Assembly: GCF_039955095.1 (NCBI RefSeq)
Contig: NZ_CP154878.1
Coordinates: 1,240,001 to 1,304,000, forward strand
Direction: 5' to 3'
Length of the DNA stretch: 64,000 bases
From: Limosilactobacillus sp. WILCCON 0051
GTDB lineage: Bacteria; Bacillota; Bacilli; Lactobacillales; Lactobacillaceae
Below, piece by piece: positions 43,921 to 52,304 of this stretch; positions within the stretch are counted from its first letter, which is position 1, and every line of letters begins with the position of its first letter. A program made the position numbers and the translations under genes. The notes beneath the pieces are model-generated. The model did no database searches. It worked only from the letters and a program-made list of their open reading frames with translations, and was not told the origin of the DNA.

Positions 43921-45695
43921 TATATAGATGCCCCTTCCGTATTTAGATCCTGTTTAGTTTGTGCATAAGGTATCAAAAGCGAGATTGAAGTCCCCGTCTT
44001 GCCGGTTACGATCTGCATCTTGGCACTGTCGCCATAAAGACCTTTCAAACGCGCATTCAGATTCTGCATGGCCGTACCGCTCCCTTGCTCTGAATCAATT
44101 TTTTCCTTGCCAAGCTTGCCTATGACTGCCGGATCGATTCCCTCGCCATTGTCGGCTACTCTTATTTCCAGATACTTACCGGATTTGGTAATCCAGATAT
44201 TAATGATGTTGCCGGTCTTGCGATTGCCAAATGCATGATGAATGGCGTTTTCTACCAAGACCTGAATGGCAAATGGCGGAACCAGCACCTGATCATCAAC
44301 GCTGCTGTAGAACTCAACGTCATATTTGTCGGGAAAGCGCGTCTGTTCTAGATTCAGATAGGCCTTAACGTGGGCTTCCTCTTGTTTGAGCGGAATCTTG
44401 GATTGATTGGCACCCAACAGATTAGAACGGAAAAACGTACTGAGCTCACGCAGCAGAAACCGCGCCTTTTCACTGTCAAAACGCGAGATGGCAATAATCG
44501 TATTGATCGAATTAAAGAAAAAGTGGGGACTGATCTGGGCCTGCAGCGACTTAAGCTCCGCATCTCTAAGCAGTCCTGCCTGGCGTTCTTTTTCGCCCAA
44601 TACGATCTGCGTGGCTAAAATCTCACCCAGTCCCTCGCCGGTTTGAATCTCAACGGGGGTCAGCTGCCAGTTTTCCTTAAAATACAGCGTCAAAACGCCT
44701 AGTACTCGGCTGCCCAACGTTAAGGGAATCGCCATCCCTGCCTGCAAGGGGCAATGATCGTTATGACAGCCAATCTGTCCAGTGTTATAGGCCAGCTGTG
44801 TCTGCCGATTCTGCAGCGCCTGTTTAGCAAAACGCGGCACATCAGCTTTTGGCATGTCATGATAATGATGGTCGCTGCCAGCTCCGGCAAAGGCCAGCGT
44901 TTTTTCAGTATTGCCAATGCCAACCGCGTCAAAATCAGTATACTCCAAGATCAGATCAGTAACCTGACGCGCCGATTCTGACTGCAGACCATGGCGAAAT
45001 GCCGGCAGCGTCCTGACTGCCAGTTTCATTACCGAACGAGTCTGAACGGCGCGCGTATCAACTTCCTGGCGAAAATATAAAGACAGAATCATCAGGAAAA
45101 AAGCCGTCCCAATCGAACTGATCACAATCATCGGCAGCGCGATAAAGTGGGCCAGTTTTAAATGCGTCGGACTAAAGAAAACGACAAAGATCATCTGAAT
45201 CGATTCCATCACCAAACTGACCAAAAAGCCCTGCCATGGCGGCATGACGACAAAATGACGGCGATTTTTGTGGTACAGCATCCCAGACAAAATCCCGATC
45301 AAAGTCGAGCTGACAATGTAAAACCAGGCATCCGCGGCCCAGCTTTCCTGCATCATTCGGTGAGTTCCGGCAACCAGACCCGTCAGTCCGCCAACACCAG
45401 GTCCGCCAACGATCCCGGCTACCGTTACGGCCAGAATGCGGACGTTAGCCACTGAATAGCCAGGAGTGACGTGCCATAAAATGGTTTCGCGCATAATATG
45501 ATTATCAGGATCGATCTCAATCCCCAATAAATTAGAAATGATTGCAAAGGCTGAAAAAATCAGCGCCAATTTAAATAGATTGGCCGGCGTGGCATCTAAA
45601 AGCAGCCGCCGAAACGGCCGGATATTGACCAGAATAAAGGCCAGCAGGATAATCAGTCCCACTCGTTCTGCAATCAAAAAAGCCAGTTCTCCCAT
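43920..45695 (-). CDS. lytS: LytS-type sensor histidine kinase
   Basis: The protein has 591 residues. Six or so N-terminal membrane helices form the 5TMR_LYT sensor with GGPGVGGLTGLVAGTHR (about 95). A GAF domain is at about 235-365, containing a CHNDHCPL stretch. The kinase follows with the His box ISPHFFFNSINTI and ATPase motifs VENAIHHAFG and VADNGEGI. In Bacillus and streptococci LytS(T) responds to extracellular pyruvate, directly or indirectly. Confidence 0.93.
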   Translation of the reverse strand: MGELAFLIAERVGLIILLAFILVNIRPFRRLLLDATPANLFKLALIFSAFAIISNLLGIEIDPDNHIMRETILWHVTPGYSVANVRILAVTVAGIVGGPGVGGLTGLVAGTHRMMQESWAADAWFYIVSSTLIGILSGMLYHKNRRHFVVMPPWQGFLVSLVMESIQMIFVVFFSPTHLKLAHFIALPMIVISSIGTAFFLMILSLYFRQEVDTRAVQTRSVMKLAVRTLPAFRHGLQSESARQVTDLILEYTDFDAVGIGNTEKTLAFAGAGSDHHYHDMPKADVPRFAKQALQNRQTQLAYNTGQIGCHNDHCPLQAGMAIPLTLGSRVLGVLTLYFKENWQLTPVEIQTGEGLGEILATQIVLGEKERQAGLLRDAELKSLQAQISPHFFFNSINTIIAISRFDSEKARFLLRELSTFFRSNLLGANQSKIPLKQEEAHVKAYLNLEQTRFPDKYDVEFYSSVDDQVLVPPFAIQVLVENAIHHAFGNRKTGNIINIWITKSGKYLEIRVADNGEGIDPAVIGKLGKEKIDSEQGSGTAMQNLNARLKGLYGDSAKMQIVTGKTGTSISLLIPYAQTKQDLNTEGASI

Positions 45696-45854
45696 AAGTT
45701 CACTCCTTAATCTTGCTCATCCAGTAACTTAATATACCACAATCTCTTAAATGTTTAGTGAGATGCTTAACAAGATTTTGATTTTAAGCCACTTATTCTA
45801 TCCATATCCAAATAAAAAACATGGTCTGGATAACTCCGGATCATGTTTTAGCGG

Positions 45855-46640
45855 CTATTTGGTAATGTCAGCACCAAAGTACTTTTGGGATAGCTTTTGG
45901 AGCGTGCTATCCTTTTGCAGTTCCTGTAGTGCCTGGTTGTATTGTTTTTGCAGCGCCGATGAGTTCTTGTTAAACATTGCTGCAACCTTGACCGGCTTGG
46001 CTTCGCTGGAAACGTCAATCATCTTGAGTCCCTTGGTGCTGTGCTTTTTAGCATAGACGTACCAAGCCTCGCGACTATTGATCATCCCTTCGACCCGGCC
46101 TTGCTTGATCATATCCAGTCCACTGGCAAAGTCGCTGTCGTCAACCGTAATCCCGCCATACTTTTTAACCAGCGTAGCGTTGTTGGTCCCCACACCCGCG
46201 GCAAACTTGTGGCCTTTGATAGACTTAAGCGTTTTAAGCGAGCTGTTTTCTTTAACGATCATGACAAAGTGCGATGAAATGTAGGGATCAGAGAAAAGGT
46301 ACTTCTTTTCGCGTTCAGGCGTTTGCGCAATGTTGTTCATGACCACGTCAAACTTCTTGGCGCCTAATCCGGCAATCAAAGAGTCCCATTTGGTTGGCAC
46401 GAACTTGGCCTTTAAGCCCATCTTTTTAGCAACGGCTTTGCCCAGCTCAACTTCAAATCCCTGCAGCTTGCCGTCTTTACGATATGAGAACGGTGCGTAG
46501 GTACCTTCCAGACCAATCGTCAGCGTATCAGGCGTTTTCAACTCGGACTTGACCGAGTCGGCATGGCTGATCGTCGTGCCAATCGCAGTTCCCAATGCCA
46601 GTGCAGCTGTCATTAAGGCAATCTTCTTAAAAATCTTCAT
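45855..46640 (-). CDS. Cystine-binding protein of ABC importer (BspA/MapA/TcyA-like)
   Basis: The protein has 261 residues. A signal peptide (about 1-27, ending SHADS) has no lipobox Cys. The family-3 solute-binding fold opens with TIGLEGTYAPFSYR and GFEVELGKAVAKK, with DVVMNNIAQTPERE later. The mature protein is rich in Lys. The same combination defines BspA of L. fermentum and MapA/CnBP of L. reuteri, non-lipidated basic proteins that take up cystine and also bind mucus or collagen. Adhesion here is by analogy only. Confidence 0.88.
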   Translation of the reverse strand: MKIFKKIALMTAALALGTAIGTTISHADSVKSELKTPDTLTIGLEGTYAPFSYRKDGKLQGFEVELGKAVAKKMGLKAKFVPTKWDSLIAGLGAKKFDVVMNNIAQTPEREKKYLFSDPYISSHFVMIVKENSSLKTLKSIKGHKFAAGVGTNNATLVKKYGGITVDDSDFASGLDMIKQGRVEGMINSREAWYVYAKKHSTKGLKMIDVSSEAKPVKVAAMFNKNSSALQKQYNQALQELQKDSTLQKLSQKYFGADITK

Positions 46641-46664
46641 GTTGTTTTCCCCTTGTTTTTCCTT

Positions 46665-47417
46665 TTAGGCTTCCAGTTCTTCCATTGTCATGGCCGCAAT
46701 AAAATGGCGAATCCGCTCATCAGGATTATCCGGTGCAAAAAAAGCTGCCGGATCGCCATCATATTTGATCGTGCCATCCTCGACAAAAACGATCTTATCG
46801 GCAACGCGTCTAGCAAAGACCATGTTGTGCGTTACGATAATCAATGATTGATTTTCCTGAGCCAGTTTAAGCAGCACGCGCAAGACCTCTAATTCCAGTT
46901 CCGGGTCAAGTGCTGAAGTTGGCTCATCCAATAACACGTATTCCGGTTTCATGGCCAGCGCACGGGCAATTGCCACTCGTTGCGCCTGCCCGCCAGAAAG
47001 CTGTGCGGGATGGGCACCAGCCAAATCACCCAGTCCGACCTTGCTTAATATTTCCAGTGCTTCTTGATTGGCAGTTTCTTTAGACTGCTTGAGCACGCGG
47101 ATGGGACCTTCCGTAACGTTTTGCCGAACCGTCAGATGTGGAAACAGGTTGTAGTCTTGAAAAACCATGCCTGTTTTCTGCCGCAGCATCAGTTTCTGCT
47201 TGCGACTGACGCTCTTTTCAAAGTTCAAATGCAGCTCATCGAAATCATAGGTGCCGCGATCAGGCTGCTCTAACAGATTCAGCGAGCGCAGGATCGTTGA
47301 CTTGCCCGATCCAGAAGGGCCAACCAAAACCGTCGTCTGCCCAGCCGGAAACTCCAGACTGACATCTTTTAAAACGTGCTTTTTGCCAAACCATTTGTTA
47401 ATCTTAGCGAGTTTCAT
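46665..47417 (-). CDS. tcyC: Cystine ABC importer ATP-binding protein
   Basis: The protein has 250 residues. Walker A GPSGSGKST (33-41), signature LSGGQAQRVAIARAL, Walker B VLLDEPTSALD and switch His IIVTHNM follow the polar amino-acid (HisP/GlnQ) type. It lies between the permease and binding-protein genes, with 9-bp and 24-bp gaps. Confidence 0.92.
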   Translation of the reverse strand: MKLAKINKWFGKKHVLKDVSLEFPAGQTTVLVGPSGSGKSTILRSLNLLEQPDRGTYDFDELHLNFEKSVSRKQKLMLRQKTGMVFQDYNLFPHLTVRQNVTEGPIRVLKQSKETANQEALEILSKVGLGDLAGAHPAQLSGGQAQRVAIARALAMKPEYVLLDEPTSALDPELELEVLRVLLKLAQENQSLIIVTHNMVFARRVADKIVFVEDGTIKYDGDPAAFFAPDNPDERIRHFIAAMTMEELEA

Positions 47418-47426
47418 TAAAACCTC

Positions 47427-48122
47427 CTATTGAACAGGTGCGGTCTTGGCCAGTGATTTTTCCAGCCAGGCCTGCAGACGCGATAAAACGGTCGTAAACA
47501 GGGCATAGATCAAAGCCACGATAATGTACATCAAAAGCGGCTCGTAGTTTTCAGCCGTGATCTGCTGAGCTACCGAAAACATTTCTGCAATCGTAATAGA
47601 AGCTGCCAATGAGGTATCCTTGACCAGACTGATAAATGAGTTGGCCAGCGGCGGCAGCGCGACTCGCAATGCCTGGGGCAAAATGATGCGCCAAAGTACC
47701 TGCAGTCTGGTCATGCCAATTGCTTCAGCCGCCTCCCATTGACCTTTGGGAACGGAAGCAATCGCCGCCCGAATCGTTTCTGAGGCATAAGCACCAGTAT
47801 TGAGCGAGAAAGTAATCACCCCAGCGGTAAACGGCTTGAGCTGCACGCCGTCAGGAAAGACTCCTGGTATAACCAAATGCGGCAGGCCAAAAAAGACAAT
47901 GAACAGCTGAACCAATAATGGCGTTGAACGAAACAGCCAGACATAAAAGACTGCGATTCCCTTTAAGATTCGAAATGCGCCCTTTTGTCTGGACAAACGA
48001 ATCAGCGCCACGAAAAGCGCGATCAGCAGTCCCCAGAAAAAAGATACCAGGGCTAATGGAATCGTGTATTTAAACCCGGCCGCCAACAGTTCTGGCAGCG
48101 AGCTTTGAATCGTATGCCACAT
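47427..48122 (-). CDS. tcyB: Cystine ABC importer permease
   Basis: The protein has 231 residues with about five membrane segments. The EAA motif is EAAEAIGMTRLQVLWRIILP (about 130-150) of the HisM type. It is the first structural gene, 48 bp after the attenuator terminator. The Cys-rich leader peptide and the BspA-like binding protein support cystine as substrate. Confidence 0.9.
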   Translation of the reverse strand: MWHTIQSSLPELLAAGFKYTIPLALVSFFWGLLIALFVALIRLSRQKGAFRILKGIAVFYVWLFRSTPLLVQLFIVFFGLPHLVIPGVFPDGVQLKPFTAGVITFSLNTGAYASETIRAAIASVPKGQWEAAEAIGMTRLQVLWRIILPQALRVALPPLANSFISLVKDTSLAASITIAEMFSVAQQITAENYEPLLMYIIVALIYALFTTVLSRLQAWLEKSLAKTAPVQ

Positions 48123-48168
48123 CTTATCCCTCCTAAGTTAAATGTTTCAAATGATTTTCAAATGTAAT

Positions 48169-48203
48169 AAAAAAGGCGCAGTCGGGATTGACCAGGCTGC
48201 GCT
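48169..48203 (-). terminator. Attenuator terminator before the cystine importer
   Basis: GCGCAG (48202-48197) and CTGCGC (48181-48176) form a stem around CCTGGTCAATCCCGA, followed by six T at 48174-48169. It lies between the leader peptide and tcyB with no gene upstream to terminate other than the leader. Confidence 0.85.
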
Positions 48204-48223
48204 TCATACTGATCCGGCCGTTT

Positions 48224-48316
48224 TCAGCCAACCAGCTGAGCAACGGCAATAAGCGGACAGCTAAAGCGCGGTCCGCTGCAACATGAATGGTTGGTTAATG
48301 GATTGAAGTTTGCCAT
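48224..48316 (-). CDS. Cys-rich leader peptide of the cystine importer operon (30 residues)
   Basis: AAAGGAGAAATCAGCA precedes ATG 48316. The peptide begins MANFNPLTNH, then SCCSGPRFSCP, with three Cys of which two are adjacent, and ends at TGA 48226-48224. Directly after the TGTTGC codons AGCGGAC pairs with GTCCGCT (7 bp). The GCGCTT between those arms can instead pair with AAGCGC, which overlaps the 5' arm of the terminator. A ribosome stalled at Cys codons would cover AGCGGAC and free GCGCTT to antiterminate: a textbook attenuator. Confidence 0.82.
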   Translation of the reverse strand: MANFNPLTNHSCCSGPRFSCPLIAVAQLVG

Positions 48317-48350
48317 TGCTGATTTCTCCTTTGAAAAAGTTAGTAACTGT

Positions 48351-48379
48351 ATGATAACTTACAAAAAATAAGCTGTCAA
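48351..48379 (-). promoter_or_regulatory. Promoter of the cystine importer operon
   Basis: A perfect -35 TTGACA (48379-48374), a 17-bp spacer and -10 TATCAT (48356-48351) give a start near 48344, about 28 nt before the leader-peptide ATG. Confidence 0.8.
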
Positions 48380-48426
48380 CAAAAAATTCCTAAAGCTCAT
48401 CCAAAACTTTAGGAATCAACGTTTTA

Positions 48427-48726
48427 TTACCAGGCAAAACTAGTCAGGCATGTTGCAAAGCTGAAAAAGATCCCAGGGAAGTTGGCCCAAAAAACCGGCC
48501 AGTCCCGATCTTCTTTAAAGTAAGCATAGATGCTCCACAGCGTACAGTTGATGCCGGCGACAAATGGCTGTACCGGTGAGCCATACTGACCATGCAGATT
48601 ATTAATGATCTGAGCAATATAGGAAATGTACATGAGAATGGCGATTACGCTGGCAAAACGTCCCAGCCAGCTGATGAATTTTTCGCTGGTAAAGGAATGT
48701 GCTGAATGTGAATGTGGATTAGTCAT
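48427..48726 (-). CDS. SemiSWEET (PQ-loop) sugar transporter
   Basis: The protein has 99 residues with three membrane segments. The single PQ-loop/MtN3 repeat contains PFVAGINCTLWSIYAYFKEDRD, typical of bacterial SemiSWEETs, which act as homodimers for facilitated sugar movement. A His/Ser-rich start (MTNPHSHSAHS) is odd. ATG 48726 after AAGAAGGAA is chosen over an in-frame upstream start at 48828. Confidence 0.85.
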   Translation of the reverse strand: MTNPHSHSAHSFTSEKFISWLGRFASVIAILMYISYIAQIINNLHGQYGSPVQPFVAGINCTLWSIYAYFKEDRDWPVFWANFPGIFFSFATCLTSFAW

Positions 48727-48957
48727 GAATAAGTTCCTTCTTTCCGATCGATATCGGCTTAAATCAGTCAACATCTTGCAAAATCCCAAACTCAATCGTA
48801 AACGTTTACAACTTGTTAACGGTTTCATCTTAACACCATTGAACTTAATGTCAACCGGTTGTCAGAAAACTGCATCCAGACCAATTTATTGATAAACGTT
48901 TAGCTTCACGACTGACTGAATGCTTCATTAATCTGCACCGCTGACTTAAATTTTTCA

Positions 48958-49001
48958 AAAAAAAATAAAACTGAGACCGGCTTTAGCCAATCCCAGTTTC
49001 A
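48958..49001 (-). terminator. Terminator of the nucleoside hydrolase gene
   Basis: AAACTG and CAGTTT close a stem with inner GGCT/AGCC, followed on the minus strand by TTATTTTTTTT. Confidence 0.82.
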
Positions 49002-49008
49002 TTAACAA

Positions 49009-49947
49009 TTAATCAAAGCTATGCAGTGCTTCCATAATCAGCTCAATAAAACGCTGCCGATTGATTCCCAGCATGACCTCGGTATTCTGCGGCTTGCCGG
49101 TCAGCTCATAGTAGTCGCAGACCGTTTCGCCACGCGTCAGCTCACCGGTCGTTTCAACATCGACGTTCATTTTTTCGGTTTGGAACATCTCTGGTTCAAT
49201 CAGCCAGGCAATCGTGCAAGGATCATGCAGCGGTGCTCCTTGAAAGCCCCACTTTGGATTTTCATGATAACGCTCAAAAAAGCTCAGCAGGCCATAAAAT
49301 GCCTGGCCAACTGGATTTTTGATCTGCCGCAGGGCCTCAATTTCCGGTTTCAAGATCTGCGCTTGATGCGTAACGTTTAATGGTGCCATTACCAATGGAA
49401 TCCCGAAATTCATGACGATCTTAGCCGCCTCGGGATCAACGAAGATGTTGAATTCCACGCTGGGCTGCCAGTTGCCAAGTCCCATGGCCCCTCCCATGTA
49501 GACGATTTGATCAATTTTTGCCTTGGCTAGTTCTGGGTAAACCCGCAAAAACAGCGCCGCGTTGGTCATTGGTCCAGTAACTACCAGTGTCACCGGCGTT
49601 GCACTCTCTTTAAGCGTTTTGGCAATCAATTCGATCGCAGTCAGCTCAACCGGCTGGAAATCTGGCTCCGGCAGCGGATAGCCGTCCAGACCGCTTTCAC
49701 CATGCACCTCACCGGCTGTTTCCAATGGCTTGACCAAAGGAGTCCGGTTCCCGCCAGCAACTGGAATATCCTCTCTGCCCAACAGCTTAAGCATCCGCAT
49801 GGCGTTGTTGAGTGTCTTGTCTGGCGTTTGATTGCCAGCTGAAGTCGTAACGGCCAGCAGCTCTATTTTAGGCGAGGCCACCGCCAACGTCATTGCCAAA
49901 GCATCGTCATGACCAGGATCACAATCGAGGATAATTTTTTTCGTCAT
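49009..49947 (-). CDS. Inosine-uridine type nucleoside hydrolase
   Basis: The protein has 312 residues. The Ca2+-binding N-terminal motif DCDPGHDDA (8-16) and the later LVVTGPMTN and NIFVDPEAA segments identify the IUNH family, which cleaves ribonucleosides to base and ribose. The active-site His near HDPCTIAW is present. It is monocistronic, with a cre-like box upstream. Confidence 0.93.
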   Translation of the reverse strand: MTKKIILDCDPGHDDALAMTLAVASPKIELLAVTTSAGNQTPDKTLNNAMRMLKLLGREDIPVAGGNRTPLVKPLETAGEVHGESGLDGYPLPEPDFQPVELTAIELIAKTLKESATPVTLVVTGPMTNAALFLRVYPELAKAKIDQIVYMGGAMGLGNWQPSVEFNIFVDPEAAKIVMNFGIPLVMAPLNVTHQAQILKPEIEALRQIKNPVGQAFYGLLSFFERYHENPKWGFQGAPLHDPCTIAWLIEPEMFQTEKMNVDVETTGELTRGETVCDYYELTGKPQNTEVMLGINRQRFIELIMEALHSFD

Positions 49948-49970
49948 AAATTTTCCTGCCTTTCCATTTG

Positions 49971-49984
49971 ATAAAGCGTTTTCA
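49971..49984. promoter_or_regulatory. cre-like site upstream of the nucleoside hydrolase
   Basis: ATAAAGCGTTTTCA matches 12 of 14 positions of the CcpA consensus, and with the two preceding bases (TG) reads TGATAAAGCGTTTTCA. Catabolite repression of a nucleoside salvage gene would be usual. Confidence 0.5.
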
Positions 49985-50230
49985 ATTGTAAAACTAGTAT
50001 AACATTTTACCTAGTGACTTCAAATCCCCGAATTTAATTTTTAAAATTTGCTTTGAAAAGCGCAGAAACCTTGATCTATCAGTAGTTTTTCGTAATTCAG
50101 ATTCCCATCAAAATATAATAATTTTTTCGTGGTAAAAGGCTTGATTTTTAGATCGATTCAGCTAAAATACTATCTCGTGAGTAATCGAAAAAAGCATCTT
50201 CGCTTTAATAAATTTTAGGAGGCATGAAAC

Positions 50231-50494
50231 GTGACTTTGCGCAGCTTTTTCAAATATCACCACAATCAAAAAATGATCGAACGCCTGGCAGTTGAACTGT
50301 CGGAAGTAATCGAGCGGCGGCATTTGGATTCCGTACAAAGCGCAATCGTCTACGTTCAAGATCATGCTTTCTTTCCTAACGACCGCGACTATCAAATTAA
50401 GCTGCATATTGACGACTGCATGGCAATGGACATCCTGCCGCTGGTTGAAAAAGAAACGACTACGGTTTGCCAAAGTCTGGCCAAGGCACGCTGA
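50231..50494 (+). CDS. Small protein of unknown function (87 residues)
   Basis: The start is GTG 50231, nine bases after AGGAGG; the nearer ATG at 50224 is in another frame and too close. The sequence is mixed, with a helical N-terminal half (MIERLAVELSEVIERRHL) and a C-terminal half with IKLHIDDCMAMDILPLVE. There are no membrane segments. I do not recognise it. It has its own strong terminator and lies beside the candidate defence operon. Confidence 0.75.
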   Translation: MTLRSFFKYHHNQKMIERLAVELSEVIERRHLDSVQSAIVYVQDHAFFPNDRDYQIKLHIDDCMAMDILPLVEKETTTVCQSLAKAR

Positions 50495-50499
50495 TCAAA

Positions 50500-50540
50500 A
50501 ACCCGTTACTAAGTATTTTGCTTAGCAACGGGTTTTATTT
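50500..50540. terminator. Terminator after the 87-residue protein gene
   Basis: AACCCGTTACTAAG and CTTAGCAACGGGTT form a 14-bp stem with one mismatch, then TTATTTG. Confidence 0.85.
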
Positions 50541-50674
50541 GTTGGTATTCATATGACTGGCAGCTGTTTTAGAATCAGCCAAGTCGTTTTTTGTCTGCTC
50601 TTAATCTGGATTTCCTGCTGCTACTAGTTAGACATTTTGATGCAGCTTAAATCCAGTCAAACCAACGTTAAAGT

Positions 50675-51451
50675 TTAGATTATGATTTGACGACTCTTGA
50701 CTGGCAAGGTATGCGGGTTGGCAGTGAAGTAATCGATAAAATCCATTGTTTCCTGCTTGACCTGGGTACGCGTCATGATGTCCAATACCTTAACGCCGCC
50801 GATCATGTTAAAGTGCTTATTGATATAAGTATAGGTCTCTTTAACGTTTTTTACCTTGTCGCGTCGGGTGTAGATGCCTTCCACGATTCCCAGCGCGATA
50901 TCTTGATTGTTCGTCAGCTTGCTGGCAAAGAAACTAATTGCCTTACCAGACAGGTCCAGCTCGCAAAAGAAACGAATCAGCCAGTAAGGATCCGTATCCG
51001 CATTCTGCTCATCATACAAGCGCTTGCCTACCCACCAGTATTTTGATAATCGCTGTCTCAACTGAGCGCGAATGGTGCTGCCATAAAAGAAAAGATAGTT
51101 TTTGATATGCTGATCAAAATTTTGATGGTTGGCTACCTGTTTGAGACTGGCCAATAAATAATCAAGATAGACTGTGTTAAGCATCGTAAACCACATCTCT
51201 TCCTGGGTGGCCTGCACCGGCGTCAGCCAATTTAGCGCACTGTAGACGGCAATCGTATTATGGACCTCATCGCCTGGTTTCAGCAGCTGGTATTCAAACT
51301 CATGATTGATCTCGTATACCTCATCGTTTTCAAAAAGTTTTTGGATTGCTGCTCGATCCAGATTGCGATAGAGATCCAGGTATTTTTCATCGAAATCACG
51401 TTTAAAAGCTTCCAAAAATTCATTCGTACACGTCCGCAGCTTAGTCTTCAT
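50675..51451 (-). CDS. DUF6339-like protein, third gene of the GHKL operon
   Basis: The 258-residue protein is mostly helical and soluble and resembles DUF6339 proteins as I remember them. A conserved-looking core is EEMWFTMLNTVYLDYLL, then YGSTIRAQLRQRLSKYWWVGKRLYD with DPYWLIRFF. No nuclease or NTPase motif is visible. It overlaps the previous gene by 11 bp, so translation is coupled. In its family context it would be an effector or adaptor of the GHKL ATPase module; its function is unknown. Confidence 0.75.
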   Translation of the reverse strand: MKTKLRTCTNEFLEAFKRDFDEKYLDLYRNLDRAAIQKLFENDEVYEINHEFEYQLLKPGDEVHNTIAVYSALNWLTPVQATQEEMWFTMLNTVYLDYLLASLKQVANHQNFDQHIKNYLFFYGSTIRAQLRQRLSKYWWVGKRLYDEQNADTDPYWLIRFFCELDLSGKAISFFASKLTNNQDIALGIVEGIYTRRDKVKNVKETYTYINKHFNMIGGVKVLDIMTRTQVKQETMDFIDYFTANPHTLPVKSRQIII

Positions 51452-52304
51452 CCGTCGTCAACCTTTCTATTTCGTCAAACGCACGATCCAGTGGCATTTC
51501 CAGTAGAATCTGCGCTACTTTCAGCGATAGGCTGGGGTCTTTATACAGATCCTCAACTTCAAAATCATTAGCCTGCATCTTTTTTTCAATCACCTGATAC
51601 CAGCGTTTGTCAGACAATTCTTCAGCTCCCGGCTGGGCCATAAAATTCAGCAACTGCAGCAGGGCCGGCATAATCACGATACTCAGTGAGGTGTTGGGAA
51701 GGTCCTGATCCCGAACATACTGCTGATAGATCTTTTCTGGCAGATAGATATAAACGACATCCCCATCATTGTTGACTTTCATTTCTTTGTCCTTATGCGA
51801 GGTTACCTTCATGATTGAAGAAATGTTTTGGAAACTGTCGATATCGGATACGTCCAGGTTGATCGTAAATGATACTGCCAATGGGTCCCCTGGCTCCAAA
51901 TCAGGAAAAACGTAGCCCGGCCCGTACAGATCAGGATTTACGCTGGCATTGCGTAAGCCGATGATTGTATCCTTAGCCAATAAAAAGCCAGTAATTTCTA
52001 CTTTTTGACGCAAGTAGCGCGGATCAATCTCGAATGCAATCTGTGTTTTGCCTGGTTCAACCGGGATCAGCCGCCGAAAAGCCGCACGCGAATTTTCAAT
52101 GTGCAGATAAAAACCAGCCTTATCCAGTTCAATCTGCTCGTTCAGCACCTGATCATGCAGCTCAAAATCAGCATACAAGACCGCATTTTTAAATGGCGTC
52201 GCATCCTCAAGGCGGTAATGCACGACAAAGCTTGAATCTGCCTGGTAATCCGGGTCGTTAATCGACAGAACTGGGTAAGGATAGATGCTATTCACAATGC
52301 GCAT
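51441..52304 (-). CDS. Unknown beta-rich protein, second gene of the GHKL operon
   Basis: The protein has 287 residues. About 1-150 look like beta-sandwich strands (HYRLEDATPFKNAVLYADFEL onward). About 160-287 are alpha/beta with a helical end (AQILLEMPLDRAFDEIERL). No motif is recognised. It overlaps the ATPase gene by 17 bp and the third gene by 11 bp; such overlaps indicate stoichiometric complex partners. This function is inferred from operon structure only. Confidence 0.75.
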   Translation of the reverse strand: MRIVNSIYPYPVLSINDPDYQADSSFVVHYRLEDATPFKNAVLYADFELHDQVLNEQIELDKAGFYLHIENSRAAFRRLIPVEPGKTQIAFEIDPRYLRQKVEITGFLLAKDTIIGLRNASVNPDLYGPGYVFPDLEPGDPLAVSFTINLDVSDIDSFQNISSIMKVTSHKDKEMKVNNDGDVVYIYLPEKIYQQYVRDQDLPNTSLSIVIMPALLQLLNFMAQPGAEELSDKRWYQVIEKKMQANDFEVEDLYKDPSLSLKVAQILLEMPLDRAFDEIERLTTDED

